A stretch of DNA of 64,000 nt from Fibrobacter sp. UWB11 (GTDB taxonomy: Bacteria > Fibrobacterota > Fibrobacteria > Fibrobacterales > Fibrobacteraceae). The translations under genes and the position numbers were made by a program. The stretch lies in contig NZ_FSRT01000002.1 of NCBI RefSeq assembly GCF_900143015.1, forward strand, positions 620,001 through 684,000, read 5' to 3'. Each line of letters opens with the position of its first letter. Positions within the stretch are counted from its first letter, which is position 1. The notes beneath the pieces are model-generated. The model worked only from the letters and a program-made list of their open reading frames with translations. It searched no databases and was not told where the DNA came from. Of the stretch, positions 26,699 to 35,061 are shown one piece after another.

Positions 26699-28897
26699 TC
26701 AATGCCAGCACATTACGGACGTGTCCTCGTATTTCCAGACGCCGTCTATCTTTTTGAAGTGGTGCTCAAAGCAATTCCAAGACGTGGTCGCCACCCCATT
26801 CTCTAAATCCAGATAAATATCACCAAGCCCATCCGCACCATAATCAAAACACATATCAAACTCATTCCAGCTGATTTCTATCGGCAAAAATTCCGTTTTG
26901 TTGTATCTGTCTTCTTCATGCTTCATGGTCCCTGTCCAGCGGTCACAACCCGAAAACACGTCAAGGGCTTCCCAGTCTTCACCTGTCAAGAACAACCTCT
27001 TGAAATTCGCTCCCTTCGTATCGACGCAGAAGGTATCGATTGTCGTATATTTGCAGCCCGTCTCCACAACCACACCGAATGTTTGCGAAAAATTCTTGTC
27101 AACTCCACAGGGTTCCGTCGTATAAGAAACAGACCTATTTTCTACAAAATAATCCTTTCCGCCTTCTTTCCTGTACCACGCCAAAAGTAAATCGTTCAAT
27201 TCCTTCTGTACACCTTTCTTCGCGGGCCTTCCCTTGCAAATGGCCTCGGACCGTGCATGAATCCGCTCAAAAAACGGACTATTCAAGGTCTTGATGGAAT
27301 CCATCACCTTTGCATATTTCGCCGAATCCTCTATGCTTACGACCCATTTACGTTTCGCTATCTCAAGGGGATGGACAGAATCGGGGTTGGCAATCTCCTT
27401 GCCCTCCAAATCCCAATATTTCAATTTTTCATAGCGCTTGAAAATCGCGTAGGCCTGGTTCAACTTGATAAAGGCGGAATCATTTTCCAATCGTTTCTTA
27501 GTAGCCTCCACGCTATCATAGAAAGCCTTCTTCTCTTTTTCAATTTTTTCGACTTCCTTGCGGTGCTTTTCTTCCCACTCTTTTTGACGTAGGGCCTCTT
27601 CGACCAAAATCGAATCCTTCTTCGCGCGTATCGCGTCACATACATCCGAATCCGTCCTCGCATTGCATTCGTCAAATGCTTCCTTCAGCGAATGCAACTG
27701 ATTCCGCACAAACTTCTTGTAGCCGACTCTCTCATCCCCGCAATAGAACGCCATACCCGCAGTCTTACGGGCTGCATCATCGCCGATTTCAGCCAGAACC
27801 TTTTCCGAAACGTTCGCCGGCAACAGGATATCCTTCATTTCTTTTCCGGTGTATTCCCTGCCGGTAAATTTACCCTTAGAATCGAATACGAGATTGAATC
27901 CATCTTCTCTAGGTAAGCACCCCTTCGGTGATGACTTGCCACCATAGCAAGAATAGAACGGAGTCTCCACCCGCTTCTTTTGCTTGAGATTTTTCACGCT
28001 GTCATAGCAATAGTTATAATTCTCGTCATCAAAGGCGGTATGGATTTGAGCGGGCACATTGGAACCCAGCACCAGGTAGTTTTTGCCCTGGATATTGAAG
28101 CAGCCCAAACTCGTTCCCCTTCCCTCGGGGTGTCCATCCATATTCATCACTTTAGAACTTCCGTAATAATTCACTTTTGGATGTTCGTAGGTCGAATAAA
28201 AAGAATAACAGGGGAACATTCCCGGCGCAGGCACCGTGTCCTTTTTCGTTTCTTTCGCGTCATCATCCGAAGCGCATTTCTCGCCCCCGGAGCAGGAGCA
28301 ACCTCCAAGCCATTCACCCTCATCGTTGTCCACCGAATCTGCGGCAGCAGGTGCGCATTCCCCGTCAATCACCACATTCAGCTTCGTCTTCAGGGTAGAA
28401 ACTTCATACTTGGGGCACGAACATGAAAGCGAACTTTTCCATTCCACCTTTAACTTTTTCCCGTAAAGTTCTTCGATAAAGGACTTTTCGATTGGCCGCT
28501 TATTTTTCTCAGAAATTTCGTGCGAGATGTAATATTCGTAGGCGCTTAGTTTATCCATAGACGGTGCCGGCACGGCGCTGTTCCGCAAGCGAGCTTCGTC
28601 CGTACAAATCTTGCAGACGTTCCCACTAGGGGCATCCTTGTAATCTCCCTTAAATTCAATCCGTTCGCCCTTGTAATCCAGCACAAAATCGTTTTTCCAG
28701 AAAGCATTGCCGCACGCAAGCGAATCGGGCCATTTCCATTTTCTATCGGCAACAGCCTCCCCTACATTCCAGATTACCATTTCATAGCTGTTTTCAGTCT
28801 TCGAAAAATGCAGGACGCAAAAATGTGCCGTCGAAGGTCCCTTCGCCCAAGAGATTCCCGAAGCCAAAAGCAAGAACAAGACACCTAGACGTTTCAT
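26699..28897 (-). CDS. Large secreted Cys-rich protein with coiled coil
   Basis: A 732-residue secreted protein (signal peptide MKRLGVLFLLLASGISWA). The N-terminal 250 residues hold many Cys residues (CKICTDE, SCSCPKYE, CSCSGGEKC) and one copy of a module also found twice in the upstream gene: LYGKKLKVEWKSSLSCSC ending in NVVIDGEC. A charged helical, probably coiled-coil, region spans about 425-480. The C-terminus again has several Cys. Function unknown. Its ATG overlaps the stop of the upstream gene (ATGA), showing translational coupling. Confidence 0.7.
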   Translation of the reverse strand: MKRLGVLFLLLASGISWAKGPSTAHFCVLHFSKTENSYEMVIWNVGEAVADRKWKWPDSLACGNAFWKNDFVLDYKGERIEFKGDYKDAPSGNVCKICTDEARLRNSAVPAPSMDKLSAYEYYISHEISEKNKRPIEKSFIEELYGKKLKVEWKSSLSCSCPKYEVSTLKTKLNVVIDGECAPAAADSVDNDEGEWLGGCSCSGGEKCASDDDAKETKKDTVPAPGMFPCYSFYSTYEHPKVNYYGSSKVMNMDGHPEGRGTSLGCFNIQGKNYLVLGSNVPAQIHTAFDDENYNYCYDSVKNLKQKKRVETPFYSCYGGKSSPKGCLPREDGFNLVFDSKGKFTGREYTGKEMKDILLPANVSEKVLAEIGDDAARKTAGMAFYCGDERVGYKKFVRNQLHSLKEAFDECNARTDSDVCDAIRAKKDSILVEEALRQKEWEEKHRKEVEKIEKEKKAFYDSVEATKKRLENDSAFIKLNQAYAIFKRYEKLKYWDLEGKEIANPDSVHPLEIAKRKWVVSIEDSAKYAKVMDSIKTLNSPFFERIHARSEAICKGRPAKKGVQKELNDLLLAWYRKEGGKDYFVENRSVSYTTEPCGVDKNFSQTFGVVVETGCKYTTIDTFCVDTKGANFKRLFLTGEDWEALDVFSGCDRWTGTMKHEEDRYNKTEFLPIEISWNEFDMCFDYGADGLGDIYLDLENGVATTSWNCFEHHFKKIDGVWKYEDTSVMCWH

Positions 28898-30024
28898 TTT
28901 AGCAAGTCCTTCACTTCGATACAGTTTGTCGGGCAGACGTATTCTTCACCGCACTTTTTCCAATATCCCGCAATAGAGTGCCCATAAGCCTTAACATCTT
29001 CGACCTGTTCTAGTTCAAGGATGTTCAGCTTTTTCTTGCCCTGCATGTCGCGTTTGCCGCACTTGCCCACGACACGCACACTAAAACGCACATTCCTCTC
29101 GACCGTATCGAAATTGCAGGTCAGGGAGTTTTTTGATGTCACGAAAAACGTTTTCCCGTACAAACTCTTTGCAGGTATTCCCTTGAGGGCTTGCGCATCG
29201 ATATGCTGCGGGATAGGCATATAGACCTTTACCGCAATCTTGCTTGTTGCATGGCAGGTATCCTCTTCCACAAAATGCGAAAGCAGGCGCTTCCCGTACT
29301 TGCCGAAATCCATCTCGTACGATTTTTCCACGCGCATCGCCCCCTCGCAATCTATCTTGTCGTTCTTCTCGACAAAACGGGGCTCCGGCAAATTGTCGTA
29401 ACGATTCAACAGATAAAGTTCCGCATCCTTGCCGCCCGCCACGCAATAGTCCAAAGCGGGAATGGTTTCGCTGCACTCGCCCACGAGCTTTGCCGAAAAA
29501 TCGACCTTCATCTGCGGAAGTTCCGCATTTCCGTTGGTTTCCCACTCTCCAGTCCACTCGCCCTTGAATGTTTTGCCGTAAAAAATCTTCAGAGTCTCAC
29601 GAGCATTCCGCAAATACCACCGGTCACCGGAACACCTGTCGCCTCCAACCACTTTACTTCCGTATAACTTTACGTTCTCGATTCGTGCAAGTTCAATCGG
29701 ATGATACGGGCAATGAATACAGGTGCTAATACCTCCGCCTCCACCACAAAGGTTGCCAACAAGCTTGCCATTTTGGCAACGGATATCATTCGGAAAATAG
29801 AGCTTGCTTTCTGTTTCCCATTTGGCTTCGCACGGAGTTTGCTCGCAAGGAATCTTCTTCGGATAACTCCATTCCTTTATCGGTTCATTCAAGTCCTTGA
29901 CAAGCAGGGGGCGATACGTACTGTCGTTCAGGATTTCTGCACAGTATTCCGCAACGCCCGCCGGGGCGGCAAAGGCGTACAAGGCAAGCCCAATAAAAAA
30001 GATGAAAATACTACAAAGTTTCAT
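28894..30024 (-). CDS. Secreted Cys-rich protein with duplicated module
   Basis: A 376-residue secreted protein (MKLCSIFIFFIGLALYAFAA then PAG). It contains a duplicated unit. First copy: ENVKLYGSKVVGGDRCSGDRW, then FYGKTFKGEWTGEWE ending in AKLVGEC. Second copy: LYGKTFFVTSKNSLTCNF ending in VRVVGKC, then EDVKAYGHSIAGYWKKCGEE. Many Cys residues suggest disulfides outside the cytoplasm. No known family. The start at 30024 is chosen because the signal peptide begins there; the ORF extends 25 codons upstream without a better site. It is the first gene of the operon and lies 82 nt after the regulator gene. Confidence 0.68.
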   Translation of the reverse strand: MKLCSIFIFFIGLALYAFAAPAGVAEYCAEILNDSTYRPLLVKDLNEPIKEWSYPKKIPCEQTPCEAKWETESKLYFPNDIRCQNGKLVGNLCGGGGGISTCIHCPYHPIELARIENVKLYGSKVVGGDRCSGDRWYLRNARETLKIFYGKTFKGEWTGEWETNGNAELPQMKVDFSAKLVGECSETIPALDYCVAGGKDAELYLLNRYDNLPEPRFVEKNDKIDCEGAMRVEKSYEMDFGKYGKRLLSHFVEEDTCHATSKIAVKVYMPIPQHIDAQALKGIPAKSLYGKTFFVTSKNSLTCNFDTVERNVRFSVRVVGKCGKRDMQGKKKLNILELEQVEDVKAYGHSIAGYWKKCGEEYVCPTNCIEVKDLLK

Positions 30025-30106
30025 AAAACTATTCCCAATCCATCGGAATATCTCTCCCTTATTTACAAATATAATCTTACCTACACCATATAAGAACAAA
30101 AAAATT

Positions 30107-31426
30107 TTACTTCTCTACAACATGCCCCGAGAGTTCACGGAAATCGCCTGTTTTATACAAGGTAATTCCAGGCGAAACCAAGTGAAACACGGACTGTTCT
30201 GCAAGCGTTTCCACATTGAACTCAAAGGAATCCAGACGATTGCGGTAGCTGTCCGTAGAATTGTCGAACGAAACCATGTAAGGCGGGTGCAAAATCTTGC
30301 CCTGGTTCGCAAGCGAAATAAGCTCAACTCCGACCCTGTCGTTAGAAACAACCCACGCATCCACAGGCGGGATTTTTTTCACGAGCGACATTAAAATTTG
30401 TCTATAACGGGCATGTGCACGCGGTTCCTGCATAAAGTCATAAGGGCTCGCATGCGAGGCATCAGTCGCTTCGAACACCTCAAGCCCCACATTCTTGAGA
30501 CCTTTCAAGCGGTCCCTCGACCACATGCTCATGTGGTAAGGCGAAACAAAGGCAATTCGCGTCAAGCCTTTTTTCTTCAGAAAACGCCCGACAATGCGTC
30601 CCGGGAACTCACCAAAGGCGAGGTTAAAAAATGCAAATCGCTTTTCTTTTTTTAGCGCACGCGGGATGTCGTACAGCGGGTGTTCCCACCACACAGCCAC
30701 AGGAAAACGCGTCGTTGCAAGCTTTGCAAATAACTTATTAATATTGAACACGAGCATCGTCGAGACAATCGCGCCAAAACATTCACGGCAATCTTCAAGC
30801 CTGATGCGGCTGCCGCAAGCATCTAGGAATGCGCCTTCCTCCTCGAAATAGCCCAGCGCCTTTACGTTCAAGTTATTGCGATGCGCCTCCACATACACTT
30901 TTTGCATAAACGAAAGTTCGCGTTCGCCAAGACAATTAAAATCCCCGTTAGGGTTGCAACGCATAATCAGGAGGATTTCTTTTGTCTTAGAAACCGCCAA
31001 CCGGGCATCGACAAAATAATAACGACCTTGCCCCTTGCGTTCCAAAGTTCCCTTTGCATGCAATGATTCCAGTGTACGCCGCATGGTTCCCAACGTCGTC
31101 GCATAAGACTGACACATGTCCTTGATTGATGGAAGCGGGCGATTAACCGAAATCTTTCCCGACTTCCAGTCCTCCAGCAGCAATCGCTCTACGCGTTCCG
31201 TTTCGAGTTCATGCGCAGACACATCGATTTTTGGCTTTGCCCCCCAAAAGTAGCCGTTGCCGTGTTCTGCATAAATCTTCCCCTGAGACGCCAGCTTCTT
31301 GTAAGCACGGAAAATGGTGAACGTCGACGCCCCCGAAGACGCCGCCACCTCGCGCACGGACGGGAGCCGGTCCCCATCCTTATAGCCAACAGATTCAATC
31401 CACTTGCAAAAATCTTCGACTGTCAT
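30107..31426 (-). CDS. GntR-type regulator with two winged helices and sugar-binding-like domain
   Basis: A 439-residue transcription factor. Residues 1-65 are a GntR winged helix (DGDRLPSVREVAASSGASTF, YAEHGNGYFW). Residues about 75-145 are a second one (NRPLPSIKDMCQSYATTLGT, GTLERKGQGRYYFV). The rest resembles a type 1 periplasmic-binding (LacI/GalR) sensor: GAIVSTMLVFNI, KGLTRIAFVSPYHMS, PPVDAWVVSNDRVGVELISL, PPYMVSFDNS. This recalls AraR-type sugar regulators, but with an extra DNA-binding domain. Start ATG at 31426 follows GAGG. A candidate operator (31437-31454), shared with two GH26 genes, overlaps its leader, suggesting autoregulation and control of mannan use. Confidence 0.85.
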   Translation of the reverse strand: MTVEDFCKWIESVGYKDGDRLPSVREVAASSGASTFTIFRAYKKLASQGKIYAEHGNGYFWGAKPKIDVSAHELETERVERLLLEDWKSGKISVNRPLPSIKDMCQSYATTLGTMRRTLESLHAKGTLERKGQGRYYFVDARLAVSKTKEILLIMRCNPNGDFNCLGERELSFMQKVYVEAHRNNLNVKALGYFEEEGAFLDACGSRIRLEDCRECFGAIVSTMLVFNINKLFAKLATTRFPVAVWWEHPLYDIPRALKKEKRFAFFNLAFGEFPGRIVGRFLKKKGLTRIAFVSPYHMSMWSRDRLKGLKNVGLEVFEATDASHASPYDFMQEPRAHARYRQILMSLVKKIPPVDAWVVSNDRVGVELISLANQGKILHPPYMVSFDNSTDSYRNRLDSFEFNVETLAEQSVFHLVSPGITLYKTGDFRELSGHVVEK

Positions 31427-31436
31427 GGTGAACCTC

Positions 31437-31454
31437 AATATAACACTAGATACA
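31437..31454 (+). promoter_or_regulatory. Candidate operator of the GntR-type regulator (own gene)
   Basis: AATATAACACTAGATACA, identical over 18 bp to 54993-55010 and continuing GTTT where the other has CTAT. It lies 11-28 nt upstream of the regulator start codon, beside its ribosome-binding site. Confidence 0.75.
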
Positions 31455-31514
31455 GTTTAGAAGAAATATAGGATTTATAAGAATCACCAAAAGGAAGATG
31501 AGGAAGAAAAAAAA

Positions 31515-31766
31515 CTACAAGTACATAGCCATATAGGCTGGGATATAGGTAATCTCAACGTCGGCAGCAGAAAAATTTCTGAATTCCTCGAAATCCATAG
31601 CGAACATCTTTACGGAATCCTCTTCCGACAGGAGATTGATATCTTTCACGTTTTCCTTGATCGAAATCAATGAGTCCGTTTTTTCACTAATTGTATGTAA
31701 AAGTTTGATTTTTAACGGCATAAGCATTTTGCCGGCATTAGCAAAATGGGATCCGTAGCTTATCAT
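31515..31766 (-). CDS. Small ORF overlapping dinD stop, function unknown
   Basis: An 83-codon ORF whose ATG overlaps the dinD TGA (ATGA), so it could be translationally coupled. The beginning (SHFANAGKML) repeats the DinD motif HFADVGKM in protein and DNA, including the palindromic layout. The rest is acidic and unlike DinD. It may be a dinD-derived fragment fused to unrelated sequence, or a small accessory protein. Confidence 0.4.
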   Translation of the reverse strand: MISYGSHFANAGKMLMPLKIKLLHTISEKTDSLISIKENVKDINLLSEEDSVKMFAMDFEEFRNFSAADVEITYIPAYMAMYL

Positions 31767-32602
31767 TTATCAGCAATGGCTTTCTTGCGCTCCTGTTTCA
31801 ACTTTTTGGCACTGATTTTGGGCGTGGGGAGGTTTTCAGGCATTGTGCCGCCAAGTTCGGCAATCGTCTGGCGGACTTTTTTGCCAACGGCATAATGGGT
31901 TTCGTTCGCCTGCTCCTTCCCCTTGATGTTTTCACGACGGAGTTTGTCGTCTGTTTGCGTGATACGGAACAGATTCGCCGCAAGTTCGGTGGCACCCATG
32001 TGGTCCAGGATCTGTTCGTTTTTCTTGAGTCCCTTGCGCTTGTGAATATCCTTCATTCCCAACCCGTTGTAAAGTCCCTGATAACCGCGATTTTGGAACA
32101 CGGCGTAATCCACAGGCGTTTCAACACCGGCCGCCTTTGCAGAACTGGCAAGGAATTTGTTGCGAATGGTCACTTCGTCACGAATAGCCAAGCGCTTTTC
32201 GTCTTCCGAAAGCTGTGCCGCAGAGTCCGAAATTTCCTTCTGCCGGGTTTTAACAGCAAAATATGTTTGACCCAGGGCAATCACTTCTTTGCGGGGGTCT
32301 CCGTTCATCACAATCAGGTAACAAGCGTAACGGGAAAGCTTGATATCGGCGATTTCACGCTGGGCACCTTTAGCGAGGGTTATCATTTTGCCGACGTCGG
32401 CAAAATGATCCTCAACATCCAACCCGCTGGCCTCACAGGCGGTTTTTGCACGGACAATCGATTCTTGAAAACGGCGCCACTGGGCATATTCAAGAGCCGT
32501 TTGCAGTTCCCTTGCATACCAGAATTCAGTTCCATTTTCGTCGGTGTGCTTGATATTCTCGAACGTCTGCTGAGAATAAGTGACAATTTCTTTTTTAGCC
32601 AT
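31763..32602 (-). CDS. dinD: DNA-damage-inducible protein D (DinD family)
   Basis: A 279-residue protein. Family signatures are ENGTEFWYARELQTALEYAQW, the DHFADVGKMI motif, AQREIADIKLSRYACYLIVMNGD and IALGQTYFAVKTRQKE. E. coli DinD is SOS-induced and inhibits RecA-driven strand exchange in vitro; in many genomes the gene sits in mobile regions. The ATG at 32602 follows GGAGG, excluding the ORF-maximal start 26 codons upstream. Codons for DHFADVGKM form a perfect 28-bp palindrome (32382-32409). It marks the left edge of the defence island. Confidence 0.9.
   Translation of the reverse strand: MAKKEIVTYSQQTFENIKHTDENGTEFWYARELQTALEYAQWRRFQESIVRAKTACEASGLDVEDHFADVGKMITLAKGAQREIADIKLSRYACYLIVMNGDPRKEVIALGQTYFAVKTRQKEISDSAAQLSEDEKRLAIRDEVTIRNKFLASSAKAAGVETPVDYAVFQNRGYQGLYNGLGMKDIHKRKGLKKNEQILDHMGATELAANLFRITQTDDKLRRENIKGKEQANETHYAVGKKVRQTIAELGGTMPENLPTPKISAKKLKQERKKAIADK
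32382..32409. repeat. Perfect 28-bp palindrome inside dinD
   Basis: Half-site ATCATTTTGCCGAC meets its exact complement at the centre. The coding frame reads HFADVGKM. A related imperfect version (CATTTTGC/GCAAAATG arms) lies at 31725-31748. Confidence 0.85.
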
Positions 32603-32717
32603 AGGGCCTCCTGCGTTTATTGTTTCTACTAGGAACGCCCCTGCAATACGGCAAAGCCATATAAAGCAAAAGCGCATCATTCCTTTCTACGGAATGACGC
32701 GCTGAGATGTAATGTAC

Positions 32718-33304
32718 CTAATATTTGAAAAACTGGCAAGAGGGGCAAGAAAATTTTACACTAGGTTGAGCCGTCATGTTTTCGTACGCAAGGACATCCA
32801 TCCGAAAGTCCCATTTGGTAATCGAATTCAATAATTCAACCAGAGCGACTTTCCACTGTTGCTTAGGGACAAAGTCCTTGTATTCCTTGTAAAAATCCAT
32901 TCTGGATTGCGCAACAACCATTGTTTTCAGCATGTCGCCGAACTTTTCTGTTTGGCCTGTCGCACGGTACATCTCTTTCAACTTGGCATGGACCATTTCA
33001 GCAAGCCCCGACCAGTTTTTATGGGCATCCAGCAAGTGCTTTAGGCAATTCTCGGCTTCTTCGAATTTCGATTGTTCAGGTTCCCGAGCTTTTTCGTGAA
33101 ATGGACCAGGACCTTCTTGGCGCCGTCATTGTTTACAAACAGGCGTTGCCTTTCGATTCGCTCGAAAAGATTCAGCATGTCATTCATGAAATAACGCGCG
33201 TCGCGGTAAGCGATAAGGCCACCGTCGCGATACCTGCGGACGATGCTGTCGAACTGGGCGTTGAGATCTTCAAGTTTTAGGGGTTGCATAGTTCGGGTTT
33301 CCAT
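32718..33304 (-). pseudogene. Frameshifted helical gene, function unknown
   Basis: Two ORFs are one interrupted gene. The first (33304-33041) runs through METRTMQPLKLEDLNAQF up to KKVLVHF near 33100. In another frame the sequence continues as EKAREPEQSKFEEAENCLKH and then the second ORF (LLDAHKNWSGLAEMVHAKLK, ending CPSCQFFKY). A single-base change near 33085-33105 would restore about 195 codons. The start has AAAGAG in front. The product would be a soluble helical protein with a terminal CPSC; I do not recognise it. Sequencing error is the alternative explanation. Confidence 0.6.
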
Positions 33305-33355
33305 GGCTCTTTAGACAATTCTTCCGCAACTTGCGGAAAATTTTTGCGGATACAA

Positions 33356-33421
33356 TTACGCTTCCGATTCACCGATTAGAAAATCTCCCTTGATTAATAC
33401 GAGAAGTTCGCGTGGATTCAT
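33356..33421 (-). pseudogene. Possible remnant of an AlbA_2-type protein start
   Basis: A 21-codon reading MNPRELLVLIKGDFLIGESE resembles the N-terminus of AlbA_2 (divergent AAA-4) regulators, which typically start LL-LI-x-GESETVEFK. It stops immediately after. Weak evidence. Confidence 0.2.
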
Positions 33422-33432
33422 GATTGCACAAT

Positions 33433-33921
33433 CTACTTAACACGGCGCAATACGTATTTTCCCTTGCCTGCGCCCACAACAGGTTCCACTATATTTAGCG
33501 TTTTCATCCGCTTTATAAGATTGGTCGCAGTAGCCGGAGCACACTTTAAGATATCCACAATATCGCCAGCACCAAAAACTTGATTTATTTGGATTTCGTT
33601 CACAAGTTGCAATATTTTATCCCTTACCGAGGCATTCAACTTAGCATCTAAAATCTCAGATTTGAGCCGTGCAATCCCTAAGTTTTTCGACCCAAATCCC
33701 GAATTTTTAACGATAGCCTTCAAAATGAAAGCATCCTGCCGATATTCTGGTTTCGGCAAACCCTGCGCCTCCCTCCCCTTGCCGCCAGAAGCGCGAATCA
33801 AACTCTTCGGCAGCAAGATGGAATAGTCACCGAAGAGAAGCTTAAAGTTGCCAACGACAGTCTTCTCGGCCTCTTCTTCGGTCTTAAATTGATGCGAGTC
33901 GCACATACACATAAACTCCAT
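33433..33921 (-). CDS. Winged-helix protein, probably C-terminal remnant of a larger gene
   Basis: A 162-residue product. The last 70 residues (SVRDKILQLVNEIQINQVFG, CAPATATNLIKRMKTLNIVE, GKGKYVLRR) form a MarR/Fic-C-terminal-like winged helix. Such domains are common ends of Fic and AlbA_2-type proteins, whose catalytic parts are missing here. The first 50 residues (MEFMCMCDSHQFKTEEEAEK) give no match I know. It begins 6 nt after the Septu nuclease gene and may be its co-transcribed tail gene or debris. Confidence 0.5.
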   Translation of the reverse strand: MEFMCMCDSHQFKTEEEAEKTVVGNFKLLFGDYSILLPKSLIRASGGKGREAQGLPKPEYRQDAFILKAIVKNSGFGSKNLGIARLKSEILDAKLNASVRDKILQLVNEIQINQVFGAGDIVDILKCAPATATNLIKRMKTLNIVEPVVGAGKGKYVLRRVK

Positions 33922-33927
33922 CCAGAT

Positions 33928-35061
33928 TCATCGATTTTTATCCAGTTGCTTTTTTAGGTCCGTCTTCATTTTCTTTAACGGATACTGTTCTGAAGTATCG
34001 TACATCCCAAGGATTTGAGTTTCTAGTTGGCTGGACATAATATCAAAGAATATTTTTAGTTGACCTTCGTCTATATGAGCTGTAGGTTGGGCCTGCCTAA
34101 AAATTTTAAGAAGTTCAGTTCGTTTAGGATCGCAATAATTCCTATACCTTTTTAAGAACTCCACAAGATCCAATTTATGCATATTATAAATGGGTTCAAG
34201 ATGAAAAACTTCCTTACTTTTATCCACCTTATCCTTTTTTGATCCTCTAGATTCTATACAGATTCGTAATTGTTCTTTTTGCTTATCATCTGTATACATT
34301 CCCTTAAATAGTTTTTCAGTCTCAATATATGCGTCATCAATCTTCACCCTAAAAACGCCATCATCCCCAAAATCTTCTCCATAAGGGTAAATCAATTTAC
34401 TTTCTTCCGTTTCCCCAAAATCTGTATCCGATTTAGCATGATTGCAAACACTACAAGAAGGAATTAGGTTATATAAATTACAAGACAGATATGGATATAC
34501 ATCTTTGGGATAAAAATGATCTAATTCTGGTCGAACATAACATGTCACATTGCCATCTCTTTGACGTTCTTCATGCTCTGCTACCGTAAAAATATACTGA
34601 CGATTACAATATGGGCATACAGAAACATTCAATCCCTTACAAAATTTATACGCATCCCATTTCCCTTCTGTCGCATGCGAATTACAAAATTTTTCATAGC
34701 AAAAAGCTTTCATCAAATAAGCGGCTTTCGTTCTCTTTTTTTCGTCATCAGATTCAGCGTCCTCTTTTTTTACACCATTTAGACCTATATTTTTCGTTCG
34801 AAGATCTTTTAGATTATCCCCCACAAGATAGGGTCGGATTTGTTCTTTAAAAGGCTTTGTTTTATCAAATCCTAAAACATCTTCAAGATAGTCTTTATAT
34901 TTTTTTTCTTTATATACTTCTCCCCATTCTTCTGGGCAATCCGCATCAGATACAGTTTGAACAAACCATTCAACATGGCGTTCAATCATAGACTGCATCA
35001 CTTTTTTTTCTTTATTATAATACGTTTTTTCGGCAAGAATAGAGCAGTCTATCTTAATCAT
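33928..35061 (-). CDS. ptuB: HNH endonuclease of Septu-like system (PtuB)
   Basis: A 377-residue HNH nuclease. The treble-clef metal site is CPYC (about residue 148), the catalytic block ELDHFYPKDVYPYLSCNLYN (about 177-196) and SCSVCNHAKSD (about 203). In Septu, PtuB is the effector nuclease and PtuA the ATPase sensor; here the HNH gene overlaps the ATPase gene by 8 bp, which is the Septu arrangement. It is longer than many PtuB proteins. Retron systems may carry the same pair, but no reverse transcriptase is visible. Sequence is AT-rich compared with the core genome. Confidence 0.8.
   Translation of the reverse strand: MIKIDCSILAEKTYYNKEKKVMQSMIERHVEWFVQTVSDADCPEEWGEVYKEKKYKDYLEDVLGFDKTKPFKEQIRPYLVGDNLKDLRTKNIGLNGVKKEDAESDDEKKRTKAAYLMKAFCYEKFCNSHATEGKWDAYKFCKGLNVSVCPYCNRQYIFTVAEHEERQRDGNVTCYVRPELDHFYPKDVYPYLSCNLYNLIPSCSVCNHAKSDTDFGETEESKLIYPYGEDFGDDGVFRVKIDDAYIETEKLFKGMYTDDKQKEQLRICIESRGSKKDKVDKSKEVFHLEPIYNMHKLDLVEFLKRYRNYCDPKRTELLKIFRQAQPTAHIDEGQLKIFFDIMSSQLETQILGMYDTSEQYPLKKMKTDLKKQLDKNR

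Noticed and set aside
33928-35061. Group II intron or homing endonuclease (HNH)
   Set aside because: The gene overlaps an SMC-like ATPase gene and stands in a defence cluster; no intron or RT sequence is seen.
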